Shown here one piece after another: positions 23,501 through 38,500 of a stretch of 64,000 nt of DNA. Numbering within the stretch: the first letter of the stretch is position 1; each line of letters opens with the position of its first letter. The DNA is from Solea solea (lineage: Eukaryota; Chordata; Actinopteri; Pleuronectiformes; Soleidae): positions 14,405,381-14,469,380 of the forward strand of contig NC_081136.1 of the NCBI RefSeq assembly GCF_958295425.1, read 5' to 3'. A model generated the notes under the pieces. The model was not told where the DNA came from, did not search any database, and worked only from the letters and a program-made list of their open reading frames with translations. The translations under genes and the position numbers were made by a program.

Positions 23501-26500
23501 TATTTATAAAAGCGCCAGGGGAATTGTCATCTTATCTTGGCCATTTGTCAGCTGTGCGACAAGAGGTATTTGAAAAGACAACAACAAGGCTTAGCGTCAG
23601 AAGCGGCTGGCAAACATAGCCGGCTAAACTGATGTGAGAAGAAAAGAAAAAAAGACCGTCTTTAAGAATTGTACTAAAGATTTAAATAGATATTTCTCGG
23701 GCCATAAAAACAATCAAAAATGATCAGGAGTCAGGAAGGCGGCCCTTGCATTGTGCTGCTTTCCTTAAAAGGCCTCAGTTGTCAGTTGCTTTGTAATTAA
23801 TGAGTGAGGGAAGTGTGAGCTTGCGCTGAGACAGTGTCGGCCATCTTGTCCTGCTTTGTCATACTGTGTTTATGTGCTTGTCTGGTCAATTTTACCTAAC
23901 AATACTTACGCACACATTATCATTTCACACATATCTGGCTCTTTTTACACCTTTCTGTACACTTCAATTGCGCTCTACTCTTCTTCTTACACTCTGTAAT
24001 TTCCAAATTTGTCTAATTTTATTTTCTCTAGCCTCCTTCAGCAGTAATCCTCTCCTCTCCTGCTCCCTCTTTCCACCTTAATCTCCTTTCCCCTCTGTTT
24101 CCCTCTCCTTTCCTTTCCTATGTCCTGCCCTTTATCTTGCTCTCCTGCCATTTCCTCCCCTTTTCTCTCCCCCATCCTGGTACTGTTTATAATTTGCGTC
24201 TCTTCTCCTTACTATTTCCTACCCCTCCCCACTTGTTCATCCTGCTCTGTGTCTCTCGCTTTCATTTTAGTCCAAGCAGACACTCTTCCTCATCCATTAT
24301 TGGTTCATATGTTAAAAGTATGACCCCGAGATCTCTGAACACAACAGCCTTTTTTGGTCATGGGAAGAGTCATCAAGAAGCAGGCCAGGAAGAATAGCAA
24401 CAAGCTGGAACGGACTCGAGATTAGTTTGAAAATGTGGGACCAAACTCAAAACTTAAGTTCGTAGATAGTCCTCATTGATAGGCCTCTCACGCAGTGCTG
24501 ATTTAACAGTCTCACATGTTTGCGTAGGAGGCTTCAACTGAAACACTGCTCAATAACTTTGAATGGGGTAATGGCACATGTTGCTGATCTTCTTTGTAGT
24601 TTTATGGCTTCACGTTGTTTGTGTTCCATGCAGTAGAAGTTGAGCAAAGCGAGAGTGCACGCACCAGCCAATTAAATGACTGTATTACAGCACAGGTGCT
24701 AGCCAATCATATTATGTTCAAGTATTTATGCTCAAACTGTTCTCTGTCCAAACAAAACTCTTGGACAAGTCAGTTGAACGTTTTTGTTGAACCAAAGGCA
24801 TCAAACTACACCACAACGCATAAGCAACAACAGAAACTCTTGCCACAAAATCGGCCATGGCAGACACTGCTCTGGTAACTTCTGAACCTCCAGCAGGAGG
24901 AGTCAAGCATCTTCAGATCATTTATTTATCAAAACAATGACACATACAGTATATAGATATACTGATAATAATGAAAATTTTTGTTGGCAAACTCAAATGT
25001 AAGGTCTTCAAGTGCTATCACTTACAAAGAAAAGAACAGTGAGGTTGAACACACTCCTTATGTTTTCTTGCCCGAAAGAAACAACATATCAGTTTTTTCC
25101 GTTGTAACTTTTGCCCACCCAACCTCAAAACCAAACCGTTTAAGGTGTGCACTTGGGGAAGCAGCAACAAAGAGCGCTGACATGGACTTGGCTGATTAGT
25201 TTGTGCTAATGAATGCTGTGGAATGTTAAGTCCATTCTTCCAGACTTATCAGATGATGGAAAGGAAGAAGAGAACAAACAGGCGTCACACATGTTGATGA
25301 ACTCTGAATGGACAGCCAAGGAGTCCAACTGTTGTGTTGTTGATAGTCTGTGAATGGGCTGCTTGTCTTCCACATGTCGTCCTGATGATATTTTTAGGCT
25401 TTTTTTTGTGCTCAGAAACTGTTGATGAGAATGAGTGTCCATGTGTCATTAAGTCAATGATGACGGACAGGAGGAAGAATATTCACTGAGCAAGAGAAGG
25501 AAAAAGAGTGGGCACTTTTTTCCTTTTCCTAGGTCATTTGTTTTAAATGTCCTTTAAAGGTTAACCTGTTGGAACATTTACAGACCTTTACTGAGCTTTA
25601 CTTGTAGCTCAAAAGCACTTGTGGGAGTAAGAGAGAGGGGGGGAAACGCACCCCTGCTGCCCCATTGTTACGTTTGGAGTGTGCTCAACCTCACAGTTAA
25701 CCTCTGACCCACACAATAACCGGGGCCTAACCTGTGAACTCTGACCATAAATGTGAAACTTGACCCATTGACCCCTGGTAATTAACAGACAAACGGAGTC
25801 ATCCATTTATGGTTGTTTGACACCTCTTGGGCCTGCAGTCTCTCACTCCTCACATTCTCTGACAAGGAAGATGAAGGAAGAAGGCAGAGGGCGATGCCAA
25901 CACGGAGCAACGACAACTTGGATGGCAAAGGAGTGTCAGTTAAACTGTTGTTTAATAACATAGCACTTAACTGATGCAAGGAAACTCGGCTTGGCCAGAG
26001 CTCAGTCAGGCTTATGCATAGCCTTTGATTTTAGCTTGGTCATAGCGCACAGAGATCTATGTGTGTGCGTGTGTCAGTACTTAAAAGCAACTAATGTGTG
26101 TGTTGGTGTGTGGGCAACAAGAGATTTCTTTTGAGCTTTTTTTGATTTCATATGCAGGTACTTTGCCACATTGTTGCGTACTCTGACAAAACATTAAACC
26201 CTATTTCACTGCTTCAAGGTTAGATCTGTGGCCTGAAACATCTGGCCTAAAGGACCTGTATCTATTAACTTGGCTGTCAAACAATCCCACACACACAGGG
26301 AGAAAGAAACACGTAGTAATCGTCTCACATGGCCAAGGTCATGTCCCTCATTTCAGCCAGAGTGTATGGTCAAAAAATGAACTCGGAGAGACAAACAGGC
26401 CAGCAGACATGAGGCATTTCAGGCAATCGGTGTAACAAATTTATGACCCCAGATCGCAAACTGAATAGAAATGACACATGAATAAGTAGCGAGGTCATTT

Positions 26501-29500
26501 AATAAAATCAAGCTGCCTCATCATAATGGCTGACAAATTGCAGCTGGAGGAAATGTTAAATATTTTAATGCCTGCGTTGAATGGTGTTTCCAGTGTTCCA
26601 GCTTTCAGCTTATGACTCTGTTAATTCGAGCTTCATGGCATTTGAAAGTGAAACAGCTGTGTGGTGGAAGGTCGGCCTCCATGTTTCGGAACCAAAGTCA
26701 AATTTTGCATGTATAAAGTCACAAAGCAACTACAAACAACATTCCGTATATTATTTTGCAACACCAGATGTTTTAGCTCTATTATGATAATGACAAACAA
26801 AGAAACAGAAGCTGAAATAGGAAACCTTCAGATTTGTCAAACGTATTATGAAAACAAAGACCAGCTGTAAAATTTACATCAAATTGTCCATTGTTAACAT
26901 CCAAATCAACTTGCCTAGTTCAACTTTAACCTCATCTACTTGTTGAGTAGAGGGTGCTACCCCACCTGAGCCTGTCAGTCATGACTGTTTTAATCTTTTA
27001 TCCCTAGCAATATTGAGAGTCATTCTCTGGTTTATCTTTTTTTCCTATCATGAAGGTTTTTTTAATTTTCAGTTTTATATTTAAGAATGTGAATAATTTG
27101 GATTGAGAGCTGCTGGTCAGGTAAAGCAATGAATGGGAGTATAACATAAAGCTGATGATGAACACATATTCACGAAGTGTACTTTATAGATTATTGTTAT
27201 TATTGTTGATGCTTTTGTTCCAAATGTTTATTGAGTTGGCACACTGTCTCACCAGCGCTCAACAATCGTGACTAAAATAAGATATAAGCTGTGATAAATC
27301 AGAATTATCTTTCATGATAACACCTTAACACATGAGCTACTGAGCTGTGTTGTGAGCACACACCCATCACCCCTTCTTTCTTTAAGCTTAGAGAGGCACC
27401 GGAGAACCTGCAAGGTGCAATAATATAGTATCAATGGGGTGATGACCTCATCCAGAGCTTGTGGAGTCAAGGACCTCTGATTAGAGGTGCATTGATCCCC
27501 TGGGACTTGCTGCAGAAGTGGCTTTAATAGGATCTGATGTCTTTTGGCCCCGGGGCTCCACACTCTGCTGTGCTCTACTCAGGCGTTGCCAGGGAACTGC
27601 ACTGGTACGCCAGTTGTGAGGTACTCAGCTGGGTTCTGGTAGGTAGGAACGGCTGTTTTTGATAGGGGTCTGGGTGTATGTTGGTGTGTGAGTACGCCAT
27701 AAATGGTCAATGATTCAAAGGCCTGTTGTCGGCCACTCAGCACTATGGAAATGCAGGTATGTGACTCAGGAGAAACTAATAAAGCAGTGTCTCTAAAACC
27801 TTATAAAGAGGTGATCTTTGCTTTTTGCAAATCGGCAGACATCTTCTCATGTCAGCCCATGGCCTGACCCTTACCTTATTTACTACCTCATGACATCTGG
27901 GTGTCTCACTTTACCTGGCGGCTGCATGCTCTCTTTTTACTCTTTTCAAGTCCGTCTCAAAGCATAAATAAAGCCTGATTCTGTGATTAAAAGCAGATGT
28001 CTGCAGGAGACAACTGTTGACACATTTGCCTGTGAGTCATCTCGTATCCAGCGAGTGTAGTCCGCTCCACACCGGACACACTGTGAAATGATCATATATC
28101 ACAACAGCTGACGTCAGGAAGTCTCAGGAATGAGGTCCGACACAACTAAGAATGTTCCATTGTTCTGAGTGTGTGGAGGGCTCATTGGTGTGTTTGTGTT
28201 TGAATGAATGTGTGCAACGTATCCAGCTCATGAGTCAAGATAAGAACCTGGCAAGGGAAGGATAGATGACTAAGGTTTTCTTAACGTCTGTGCCAATGGC
28301 ATGTTTATGTAGTGTTGGAGAAATTATGTCGAGGAACAACTTTGCGTAGACATGTTTTCTCATTGAAATATATCCATGTTATCGTTATAGTTTTATATGA
28401 TAAGTGAGGCCCAGTACACTTGTTTTGTTTTGATTCAAAAGTTTGACATAATGTGACGCAACAATTAAATTTTATCATTCTACCACCACATTTAGTTTTA
28501 TCAACATCAACAGCTGTCAGTGCATGGCCTCACTCGTGTCTGTTTGATACCCTCCTGTTGTGACTCTTTGTTCCAATGAAGCTCCATATAAGGAGGTGCT
28601 CAACAGACCTCAATCAGATCTGCCAGAGAGAGGCCAGTGATGGCTGCTGCAGGGTTCATCTCAGATAAGATAAGATAAGATAAAGAGTGAAGGTGAGAAA
28701 GTTGAGGACATGAGTTTTTTTTTCTTCCTTTTGGCTGGATGGTTTGGCACTAACCAGCTATTGCTCCCCCAGTTGCTAAGCTCCTTTGTTTGTGTGGTGC
28801 GCTGCCTTTGGCATCAGTGGTGCGGATCAGGTTACATGTGGGAATGAGGTGTAGTGTTAGATCAGCACTTCCTTTGTCCCCTGAGTTGTGAATCCTTTAT
28901 CTAATGAATCTTTGGATCTACTCCGTGTAACTGCATACTGACACTTCTGTTCCAAATTCACCCTAAAATAGAATCAAATTATTGAATGAATAATTCAATT
29001 ACTAAATCAAAACCACTTTCACAGTATTGATGTTTGTGTGCACAGGGTGGAGATGGTGGAAGTCAGCTTGATGCACACAGTCTATTGTTTGACTTGATAT
29101 CTCCTGTGAGTTAAAGCAATTATTTTCCTGCACTAAGCCAACTTTAATTAGGGGTGATAATTTTAGGTAGGAGCTCTAATAAGTGTCTGTATAAAATAGA
29201 AACGTATCTAACCATATGATAAATCTGTCTATTACAATCATCAAGAGAAGATTTTCCCTTAAATTCTTTTGTAATGCTGAACAGGCTACATGTGAAAATC
29301 AAGCTGCTGTGTTAATTGGAGACACATGTTGTAGTTTACAGTTATAAATACCTGTGTTAACAACTCCTTTCCTGGATTGGCCCTTTATTAAGCACAGACG
29401 TCCACAATTACATGTAGCAAATAGAATTTCCACGTTTCATCACCTCCAACGTATGAGCAGACCTCCGCACCTCAGTGTGTATCACAGCGCTGCTACCAAA

Positions 29501-32500
29501 CGCTGGCGTTAGTGCTACTCATGTGTGCTCATATGTTCGCCAGACGGTGTGCTAGTCATATCATTTAAGGAGTGACACTGCAAAACTGTGCCTTTTTACT
29601 GAAGACATGTCAGAAAAGCGATTTGCCACGATGTCTGGGAGTTACACAAAAGGATCGATAGCACTCTCACAAAGTGCATTAAGTATGAAGATGGAGCCTG
29701 GTTGAATTAGGTTAACATAAAATCAAAGTGCACACGCGCACACACACACACACACACACATAGCAGTAACTCCCTCGATCAGCTCATTGCCTTGGGCAGT
29801 GTGTTACATTTGCATTTTTGTACAGACAAACTGATTAAATATAACATGTTAATTAGTGAGCTTTATCTGTTTTTTTTTGTTTTTATAAAGACAGAGCCAG
29901 ACTAGAGGGCTCTCCCTTTGTGTGCTTAACTAAACTAAGCTAAACCGCTGCAGGATTATTTTTCATACCGAACAGATCTCGAAACAGTATAAAGTCTTAT
30001 CTTCACTCATTGCAAGAAAGTGAATAACACTTCACTGCTCTTAGCCACCAAGGCCAAACTATCTTAGACATCTGTCTACATTTTACAATAGAACAACTAT
30101 TTCTTTGATGATTTGTATCAAACTGTTTAGACTCATTTCAACAAGATAAGTTTGAACATTATTTCCTGATTGATGAAAATGTCCATGTGAAAATGTTGGT
30201 CGTAGGTGGAGGTATTAGCACCTCTCCTGCTCTGTTTAGCCTCCTTTTGTTGCTCTTTTAAGTATGGCTGCAACTGTGTTATTAGTTGTTTGGTCCATAA
30301 AATGCCAGGAAATGTTGATAGATGTTCCCTAAAACCTGATGTTCTCAAATGTCTTGTTTTGTCCAGTAAAAACTCATCCATTTCTAATGAGTAATTTGTT
30401 ATATTCTTTGTTGCCTGAACATTTAAGAGACTAAAAACATCATGCATTAATGAAAATCCACTTAAACCTTTTCATCGATTATCATTCAATTTAATAAATT
30501 AATTAATAATCGATTCGTCTGTGCAACCATAGGTTCCAAAGTACAAGATGTAAGACGCATTATCCGCCAATGTCATACCATTTTTTTTTTTTGCCATCTT
30601 TCAGAATTGATGCTGTGGCGACATTATGCAATTTAAAATTCTGGCTGTAGACTGTTTTAAAAATAGACCTTTCCTTCTGGGACACCTAAAAGTTACCTGC
30701 AGTAAACCCAGCACTATCACACTGCGTTCATTTGACTTTTCTGTCAACAAACACATTATAATGGAATAAACAATTCCTTACCCGAAAGTACATTTGAAGT
30801 AACTTCTCCCCCCTGTGGTTTTCTTCCCAACTCTCATTCTGTACCAACTACAACAGTAAGATATTCCTGTAGCTTTTCTTGGTTAAAATACATTATATTT
30901 CCCAGCAATGTCAGCTCAAGTTCCGAGTTGAGAAGTTCAAATGTAAAACAGAGGTAAGCACTAAGAGGGAGGATCGCCATAAAACAGAGTTGGCTGTAGA
31001 TCACACGGGAGAGCATGTCGTGTAGAAATGTTGTTGTGGCATGTGAGGCGAGAAGTGTTTGCTGTGCTGAGGCGCTGAGGTGCATCCCTATAAGTGACTG
31101 AAAAGTCATATCTTTTACTGTCAAACCAAACCAGGGAGTCATTTAACTTGCGCTCAGTGTCCTCTTCTTCATAACCTCATCTTTTACTGTCAGCTATGCA
31201 AGGTGGCTATTTATAACTAGTGGAGGTTAATGAAAAATACATGATCTCTTTCTTGTCTTCCTCAGGTCCGAACGCTATTTGTCAGTGGACTACCACTGGA
31301 TATTAAGCCGCGGGAGCTCTACCTCCTGTTCAGACCATTTAAGGTATGTTTGTATGTTTTTGAATGGATGGGCTGCAGCTATTCTTAGCAGCTTTCTTTC
31401 CAGCAGTCAATGGGACCTCCATTAATGGTGATGAAATAAACGGCAATGGAAACTCTCCTACAAGGTTCAAGTGTCTCTCCATGTTCCTAAGGCCCAGTTT
31501 CAATCACACCATGATCCATGGGAGGCTTACGTGTGTGTGTGTGTTTTTACTGCGCTACTGAAAACAAAGCTGTTTGCTTCAGCCTCAGAATCTTTACTTT
31601 GTCACAGCACTCGCGCCTCATGAGTTAAGCTCAGGTGAATAATGGAATAATGCACTTTAATGGGACAATACCCGCTGCTCAGTTAAAGTGAAAATATATA
31701 AATGTATATGTATATTTATATATATTAGATTGCTACGCATCTAATCTCATTCTTAGATAATTCTCATGGTATGCACTAGTGAGCATACTGTATATCATGA
31801 CTGAGGAAAGCACTCAAGTCAATATGGTCTTCATTTGAGCTCCTTGACCCTATAAACAATTTGGCTTTGGTTTAGTTTTTACTAAATGCAAATGTTAGCG
31901 CTTAAAGTCCCTGAAATGTCATATTTTGTACATAAAATAATGGCCATGTCTTTGTTAACAGACATTTGTCTTTCTTTTTTTGTTTCAGGGCTATGAAGGT
32001 TCCTTGATAAAACTCACTTCTAAACAGGTACAGCTGCAAGACACACTGTTTCTATACAAAAACACTATCGGAGCGCCTCATCATGCTCATACTCTAACTC
32101 ATCACCACCATGAATGATGTCATCTCTTCATTGTCCTGTCTCTCCCCGTCTTTCCTCACTATATCAGCTTGTTGACGATGACAGATTGATTAGCACTCTC
32201 TGTCAGGAAGAAATAAGGAAAAATGTATTCAGAGGAGGGAAGGTGGAAAAGGTGTCGCACCAGCTCGCCTTTGGAACTGCGCTTGTAGTCACAGTCAGTC
32301 AACTCCGGTGGGATGTGCATGGATGGGATATGGGAAAAGAATTTTGAGGTGTTGAAGCGAACGTTTTCACAAAAGAGGTTCTGATGGTGGAGTTTTGCCT
32401 CTGGGGGCTCGGGACTGAAAATGAGCACAGCTGGCAGGTGTCCACATCCAGATTAAAGCAATTTAGCTACATGTCACTGTACTTATTAACACATCACACT

Positions 32501-35500
32501 GTTTCCCATAAACACATGACATGCTCATTAGGAGGGTTTAGGGGCAATTGAGAGTGAATGTGCTGAGTGTGATACCTCTAAAATAAGAACAAAGGGAAGC
32601 TTTTTTTTCCACTAGTGAAAATTCCTGGTGTATGGTTTGGGATTTTACCAGTTTCATCTCATAGTTACAAATGTGCAATTAGCCACTATTTTCATGTGCC
32701 CTCTATCTAACATATAATATACTGTATACTATGATAATTCTATTTGTTCTATTTATTTAAATTTACAGAGTTATAGCAACAAACAATATACTTGGGGACA
32801 AAAACAAGAGAAATGTCAAAGCAAAGTAATTAATAAATATCACCAAATGTCAAATAGAATAAACACAAATGAGAAATAAAAGCTAATGAGGGCAAGTAAA
32901 ATAAAAAGTTTAAAATGCAAGATGAAAAGATTAAAGGACAATATTGCACAAAGGCAAAGTCTGTAAAATGGGTTTTAGGAAGTGATTTAAAAAAAAAATT
33001 CCACTAAAGCAAGTCTTATTAACTTATCCCATTCCCAGCAGTTTTGCAACACTGCTGGATGCATTTTAGTTTGAAAACTCCTGGCCTGCTCGTTACTCTG
33101 GATGGACAAAAACTGAGATCAAGGATGACATGCTGCAGGTATCCAAATTCATTTCCTGACAGGCCCTTATCAGCCATGACACAACTGTCAACCGTGAATG
33201 AAAAGCGCTGTAAAGACTTAGTTTCAGTTTCACCTCGTTGTTGGTCTAATAAAAGAAATCCCTGCTCTAATTATGAATTGGCTCTAAATGACACCAGCTC
33301 TGTGCGGCGCCCCTGAACAGAAGTCACGCAGGTTAAATTTCCCTCTAAGGAGTTAAATTACAATATTGCTCTTCATCCTCATGTAATGCAGAACTTTTAA
33401 ATTTAAACAAATGTCTCTTGGATTCAAATTATTGTTTAATGAGTTCCCAAAACGGCGATTAGACCTGTCAGCTCCACACAACTCTCAATATTCCTGCACT
33501 GCACACAGGAAGTGATTCATCTATGACCCACCAAAAGTTTCGAGAAACCTGGTTGTGTAACAGTTTGACGGGATAAAGGCAGCCGCTCCTGCACACTCCT
33601 GCTTTGCTGTTGTATAAGAAGCAAACACTCCCTCGGTCAGGTTTGATTGTGTTTCATTTATTTCAAAAAATGCCAAATTGTACACACTGTAGCTGTAATA
33701 TGTCGATAAATATTAGACCAATCACTGCAGGTGTAGTTGGGAGTGAAGGCATCATTGACCTTCACATAACCTGCTGTTGCTAAACGTTGTGAAGTAGAAT
33801 AATTGGTTTTGGCAGGATTTGCTCTGCTGGTTCTACCTGTTTAATAAATAAGTGAGACAATCAGTGACTTTTTCATGCACTTTAGCCTCTCACTCACTGG
33901 AGTCCACCTCTCCCCTTAGTTTCATAATTACCATCTTCTGCATGACAAACGTCAGCTGATGCTCCCACTCAGTTGGCTCTTGCACAAAGTGCTGGACAAC
34001 ATTCCTCTGGCTTTGTTTGAGTATCTCTCCTCGGAGCTAATGGCAGTGACAATGGCGGTGTAAATCAATCGATCTCCCTCTCCAGTTAGAGAACACACTG
34101 CCATCTCCTTATATAGCAAGAGCCAGATCTCAGGCCCTTTCTATTTATATTCCTGTTATTCTTCCTCCGCCTGACGTCTTCACTTAGTCCGACTTTCTTT
34201 TTTTTGTGTGTGGTGTGTGTTTCTTCTTTTTTTTCTTCCCCCTCCTCCTCCTCTTCACATTACTTGTTCAAAATTCCCATAACCCTAGACTGCTCTTCCA
34301 GATCACACAGCAGTGCAGCCTCATGGGAGCAACATGTTTAGAGATTTCATTCTCTCCTCATCATCCCCATCCTCGCACTCAAACCCCTGCAAAAAATGTC
34401 TAGTCTTTGTTCACATCTGCGGCATCTGTTAGAAATCTGACAACCAAACAGACATCCTTGTCTCTTTTTGCCACCTGAATACAAAGCAAGCAGCGCCGGA
34501 GTGGATGTGAACAAGAACACACTGCATGGTTTCTCAGAATGTATACCTCTCACCTCACTTTTCTTTTTTTCCCCTCACCTTTAACCTCTAAATTCAAATT
34601 CTCATGACCCCTCCCCTCCATTTTCTTCCTTTCTCTCTCTGTGTCTTCTCCTTTTTCAGCTTTCCCCCTCTCTGCCTCTCACATGCACTTTCGGGCTCTC
34701 ACTTTGCCCGTATTTGGGCATAGGGGAGCTGAAGGATGAACTCTCCTTGTACAAAGTAAGCATCCAGCCTCCTTCTCTCTATCTCACCAAGGTTTTGTAA
34801 ACACAGTAAGAAAGATGGAAAGAGAGAGAGAGAGAGGGGGAGAGGCAGAGGAGGAGGGGGTTTGGATATGAGGAGAAATGAAAAATGTATTTTAAAAAGA
34901 ACATGTCTATGCCACTCTGACAGAAATGCAGACTCAGTTTTCTGCCTTTAACCGTGTTTCTCTCTCTTTTGTTCTCTCCTCTTGTCTCCCCAGCCAGTGG
35001 GCTTTGTCAGCTTTGACAGTCGATCAGAGGCAGAGGCTGCTAAGAATGCCTTGAACGTAAGTGTCATGCCCCCGCCGCGCTCTGCTCCAGCACCGGCACC
35101 AGCTCAGCGCTTGTATATCTTGTGATGACTTGGAAAAAGGATCGTCCTCCCTTCTGTGCAAATGCATACACAGTAATATTGGGGAAACCCAGAAAATTTG
35201 GCTTTATAGTCGCCAAAGTAAAAGCAAATAGAAGCATTTTATGGATACATATTCTGTATGTCTGAAGACTAAATGAAGCATTTTTCCTGAAGCTTTGCCA
35301 TTGATCCTTCAAGGTCAGGAGGAAATTAGCTCGTCTTCAAGAACATATTGATCTAGGGTTTAATTTTAATCTCACTTGTTTCAGAATGAAGCTCGGTAGA
35401 AAGCCTCGATGAAGCAGGTTTAAGTATAAAACTGTGACTCGTCCTCGCATTGTTTATTCAGCTCGACTGAACAAAGCGCAGACGGATAGACTGTAATGAA

Positions 35501-38500
35501 CACCAGCTTTTACACCACTTTATTTTCTATATATATACACACCACCTTTTCTACTTTGCATCTTAAGATCTTGTTGAAACGGAAAGAGGACAGTTTTATG
35601 ATCCTCCTAAAAGAAAAAAAGTAGAAGAAGAAGCTGTGACACTGTGAGCAGAATCTGTCAACCCTCAGATGTGGAGATATCAAACGCGGAGTAGAGAGTT
35701 GAAAAAAGGACAAAAATTATCATCTTATTAGGAGACAACAATAGTCAGATTGTTTCCATAGAACCACTCGGTGGTGCTGAGAGTTGAACAGTGCTCTTGT
35801 TTTTCGGGGGAAAGCTACATCCCGGGGGTCATATGGAGATAAGCCAGAGTTTGCAAACATCTATCTACATGCTGAATTATGGAAACAAGAGAAACTCTCT
35901 GACGAGGGCCATTTGTTTCCTGGCTTTATTAGTTCTCTTAAACTTCCTGTAAACTATGGACAAATATGACTCCATTCTCGCTATAGCACCAGCACAACAA
36001 TCGTAATCTTTACCAAGTCTAAAGGAGGTGTTAAGAAGCAAAAAAAACATTCACAGTGCACTCAGGCCTCATTATATTCATGCACCTTATTATACCCTCA
36101 CAGCCTGGACTGGCAGAAGCTATGAGTGCACTGAGCCAAGCCAATCCTACTTAATTCCCTCTCCTTCATGAGAAGAGTCATCCCTCGCTTGTTTCGGCTC
36201 AGCTTTGCCGGAGCCTGCAGGGACGAGTGGAGAATCCCATCCCCACATCTTCTCACTCCTCTGCTGCAGAGAACTTCTCCTCCATTTGATCTGACCTTTG
36301 CGTTTGTTTTTCTGCTGGTTCGTATTTAGCTCTGAAATCAAACAAGGTTAATGAAGCAGTGTTTAGAATCGCTGCTGAAATTCTTCCGTGTATGTTGTTT
36401 TCAAGGAAAGCAAACAAGTAGCAGCTTTGTGTTTTTTTTTTCGTTTGGATGAAGAAGACCTTTGTTAAAGTCACATTTCTTGTTTTTCCTTCGGCGAAAA
36501 GTAATTGAGAAAAAAACCGAGTTGGACTTGTGCACATGTGGAGGTATTTTGATGTAGATCAGAGAGAGAAACAATCTGGAAGGCTTTTAACATCAGCGTC
36601 CGAAGAATTCATCAGAAATATTTGGCTCACCCTAAGCAGTGATGCTCATTTGTTGTCATGATATTACATTACATGGGTGTCTGCCCACGGTATAAATTAC
36701 ATCACGCACTGGCCAGGATTGTGTCATCAGGCTGTGATTTATCTATTTATTTTAGCCATAGGTGTCATCCATCATCACCTGAATAATACTGTAATCCACC
36801 GTGAGCCATTGACAGCGAGCTTTAGAGTCCAAGTAGCTGCCAAGACATTGGCAGGGAAATAATTGGGAAATTGTGAAAGATGAAAAATATACTGAGTGAC
36901 TATTCCAGACGGGTGCTATCGGACATTTAAACACCACACAACAAGGCAGAGATTGCAAAATAACATGTGCTTGATAACTAACTCTAAATTAGTCTTCCTC
37001 ATCACTACCTTAAAGCCTCAAACAGCAAATCTGTCAAAGATCTATCTTATTATCACAACGTCAGCGGACAATAAAATCACTAACTTGTTTCAGGTACGGT
37101 TGCTACAGCAAAGTATGACCGCCCTAATGTGTAACATCATTAGAGGCAAACCCGAATCTCAATAAACAAAAACGCCTCCAGAGGCGTGGACTTCCTGGAA
37201 ATCAAGCACCATCTAAGAGCTCTGTAAACATCTTGTCTGCAGAGACAAGGGCAGATATGTTCTTAATGTTTGCAAGTTTAGTCCGTGTGAATAAGACAAC
37301 AGAAAAATGCTGGAAAGTGATTATTAAGAGTTTCCACATTGATCCAGGACGAGGCCTCATGCAAAATTAGTGTGGTGTACTTCACATGCTCTTCATGGTT
37401 ATTAACATGAAGCTGTACTTTCTTAAATAACCAGAGATATTCCACATTTCTGTGTTGAAATACGGAAGCCATCTTTTATAAGCAGACGTTCATTTAATGC
37501 CACTTTTACTCATCATTTGAATGTATTTTTGTGATTTAACATATTTTGTAATAGTTATTGCACTCATTTTGGTATCATTCACTTTATATGAATTACCATA
37601 TTTATTCTAGATCTTTATTCTTTTACATCTTTAAAAGTTTAAGAGTTCATTCTCATGATTATTCATCGTTTTATGCCAGTATCCCCTTTATTGCATATTT
37701 TTACTGCATATATTGTGTTTTATTGTCATTGACTTTATATTTGTTTCAGCTTTCTCGTTTTCTTTTTTTCTTTTTATCTGAAATGTGCTATTTTAATAAA
37801 ATTGTTATTATTTAAGCATCATTTTTAGAGTTGGAATGTAATCTTGTTTAAGACCTTAAATCTGTATGTGTGTCATTTTGTGGTGACTGCTTTAATGTAA
37901 GAGTGCATAATAAGCTGATTCATCTTTTCTGGTTAAACTCAGGGGGTCAGGTTTGATCCGGAAATCCCCCAGACCCTGCGGCTGGAGTTTGCCAAGGCCA
38001 ACACCAAGATGGCCAAGAACAAGCTGGTCGGCACTCCCAACCCTCCTCCGTCTCAGCAGAGCCCTGGGCCACAGTTCATCAGCAGAGACCCATGTGAGTC
38101 CTCTGTCCCTGAGCTCGTCTCACTTTTCAGCTCATCTGTGCTGCTGCTGCTTCCTTTGGCCATTAGCTTTTCTTGTTTGAGGTAACTGGGCAGCTGCTTC
38201 CTTTTAGGATCTTGTGTTGTATATCATTAGAGGAGTACTAGCATGTCAGCTTGGCTTCTAATCTCTAGAAAAAGGAAGAATTGTTTTGTCTTTTAATGGT
38301 GTTTGTTCTGAAGTGAAACATGGTCATTCCGTGCGTTCATGTAAAGGACACATTTCTGTATAATCTCTTACCAGAGATGATCAGAGTTTGTGCACTTTAT
38401 GATGGGTATAATGGGTTAAATAAACAGTATATGTTCACTCTTGCTTGAATCAGACATTGCTAATGCAGCTCTGTCCTTCTATCACATTAAGTCAAATGTT

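Larger units (their letters stand above)
17593..31265 (+). other. rbpms: rbpms intron 1 (13.7 kb), no other gene found
   Basis: The donor GTGAGT at 17593 and an acceptor CTCAG at 31261-31265 bound a long intron. It is mostly AT-rich unique sequence with old repeats (18585-18915, 20075-20270, 22190-22420, 30264-30530), a CA run (about 29735-29761), four GATAA units (28665-28682) and pyrimidine-rich stretches (24000-24260). Open frames of 60-100 codons here have no family resemblance. A vertebrate intron this long may hold enhancers, but none can be identified from sequence alone. Confidence 0.7.

Noticed and set aside
26413..26430. 17-mer 'catttcaggcaatcggt' shared with about 53255 in the presumed rbpms 3' UTR
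   Set aside because: One exact 17-mer match in 64 kb has a chance expectation near 0.1 and the flanks do not align.
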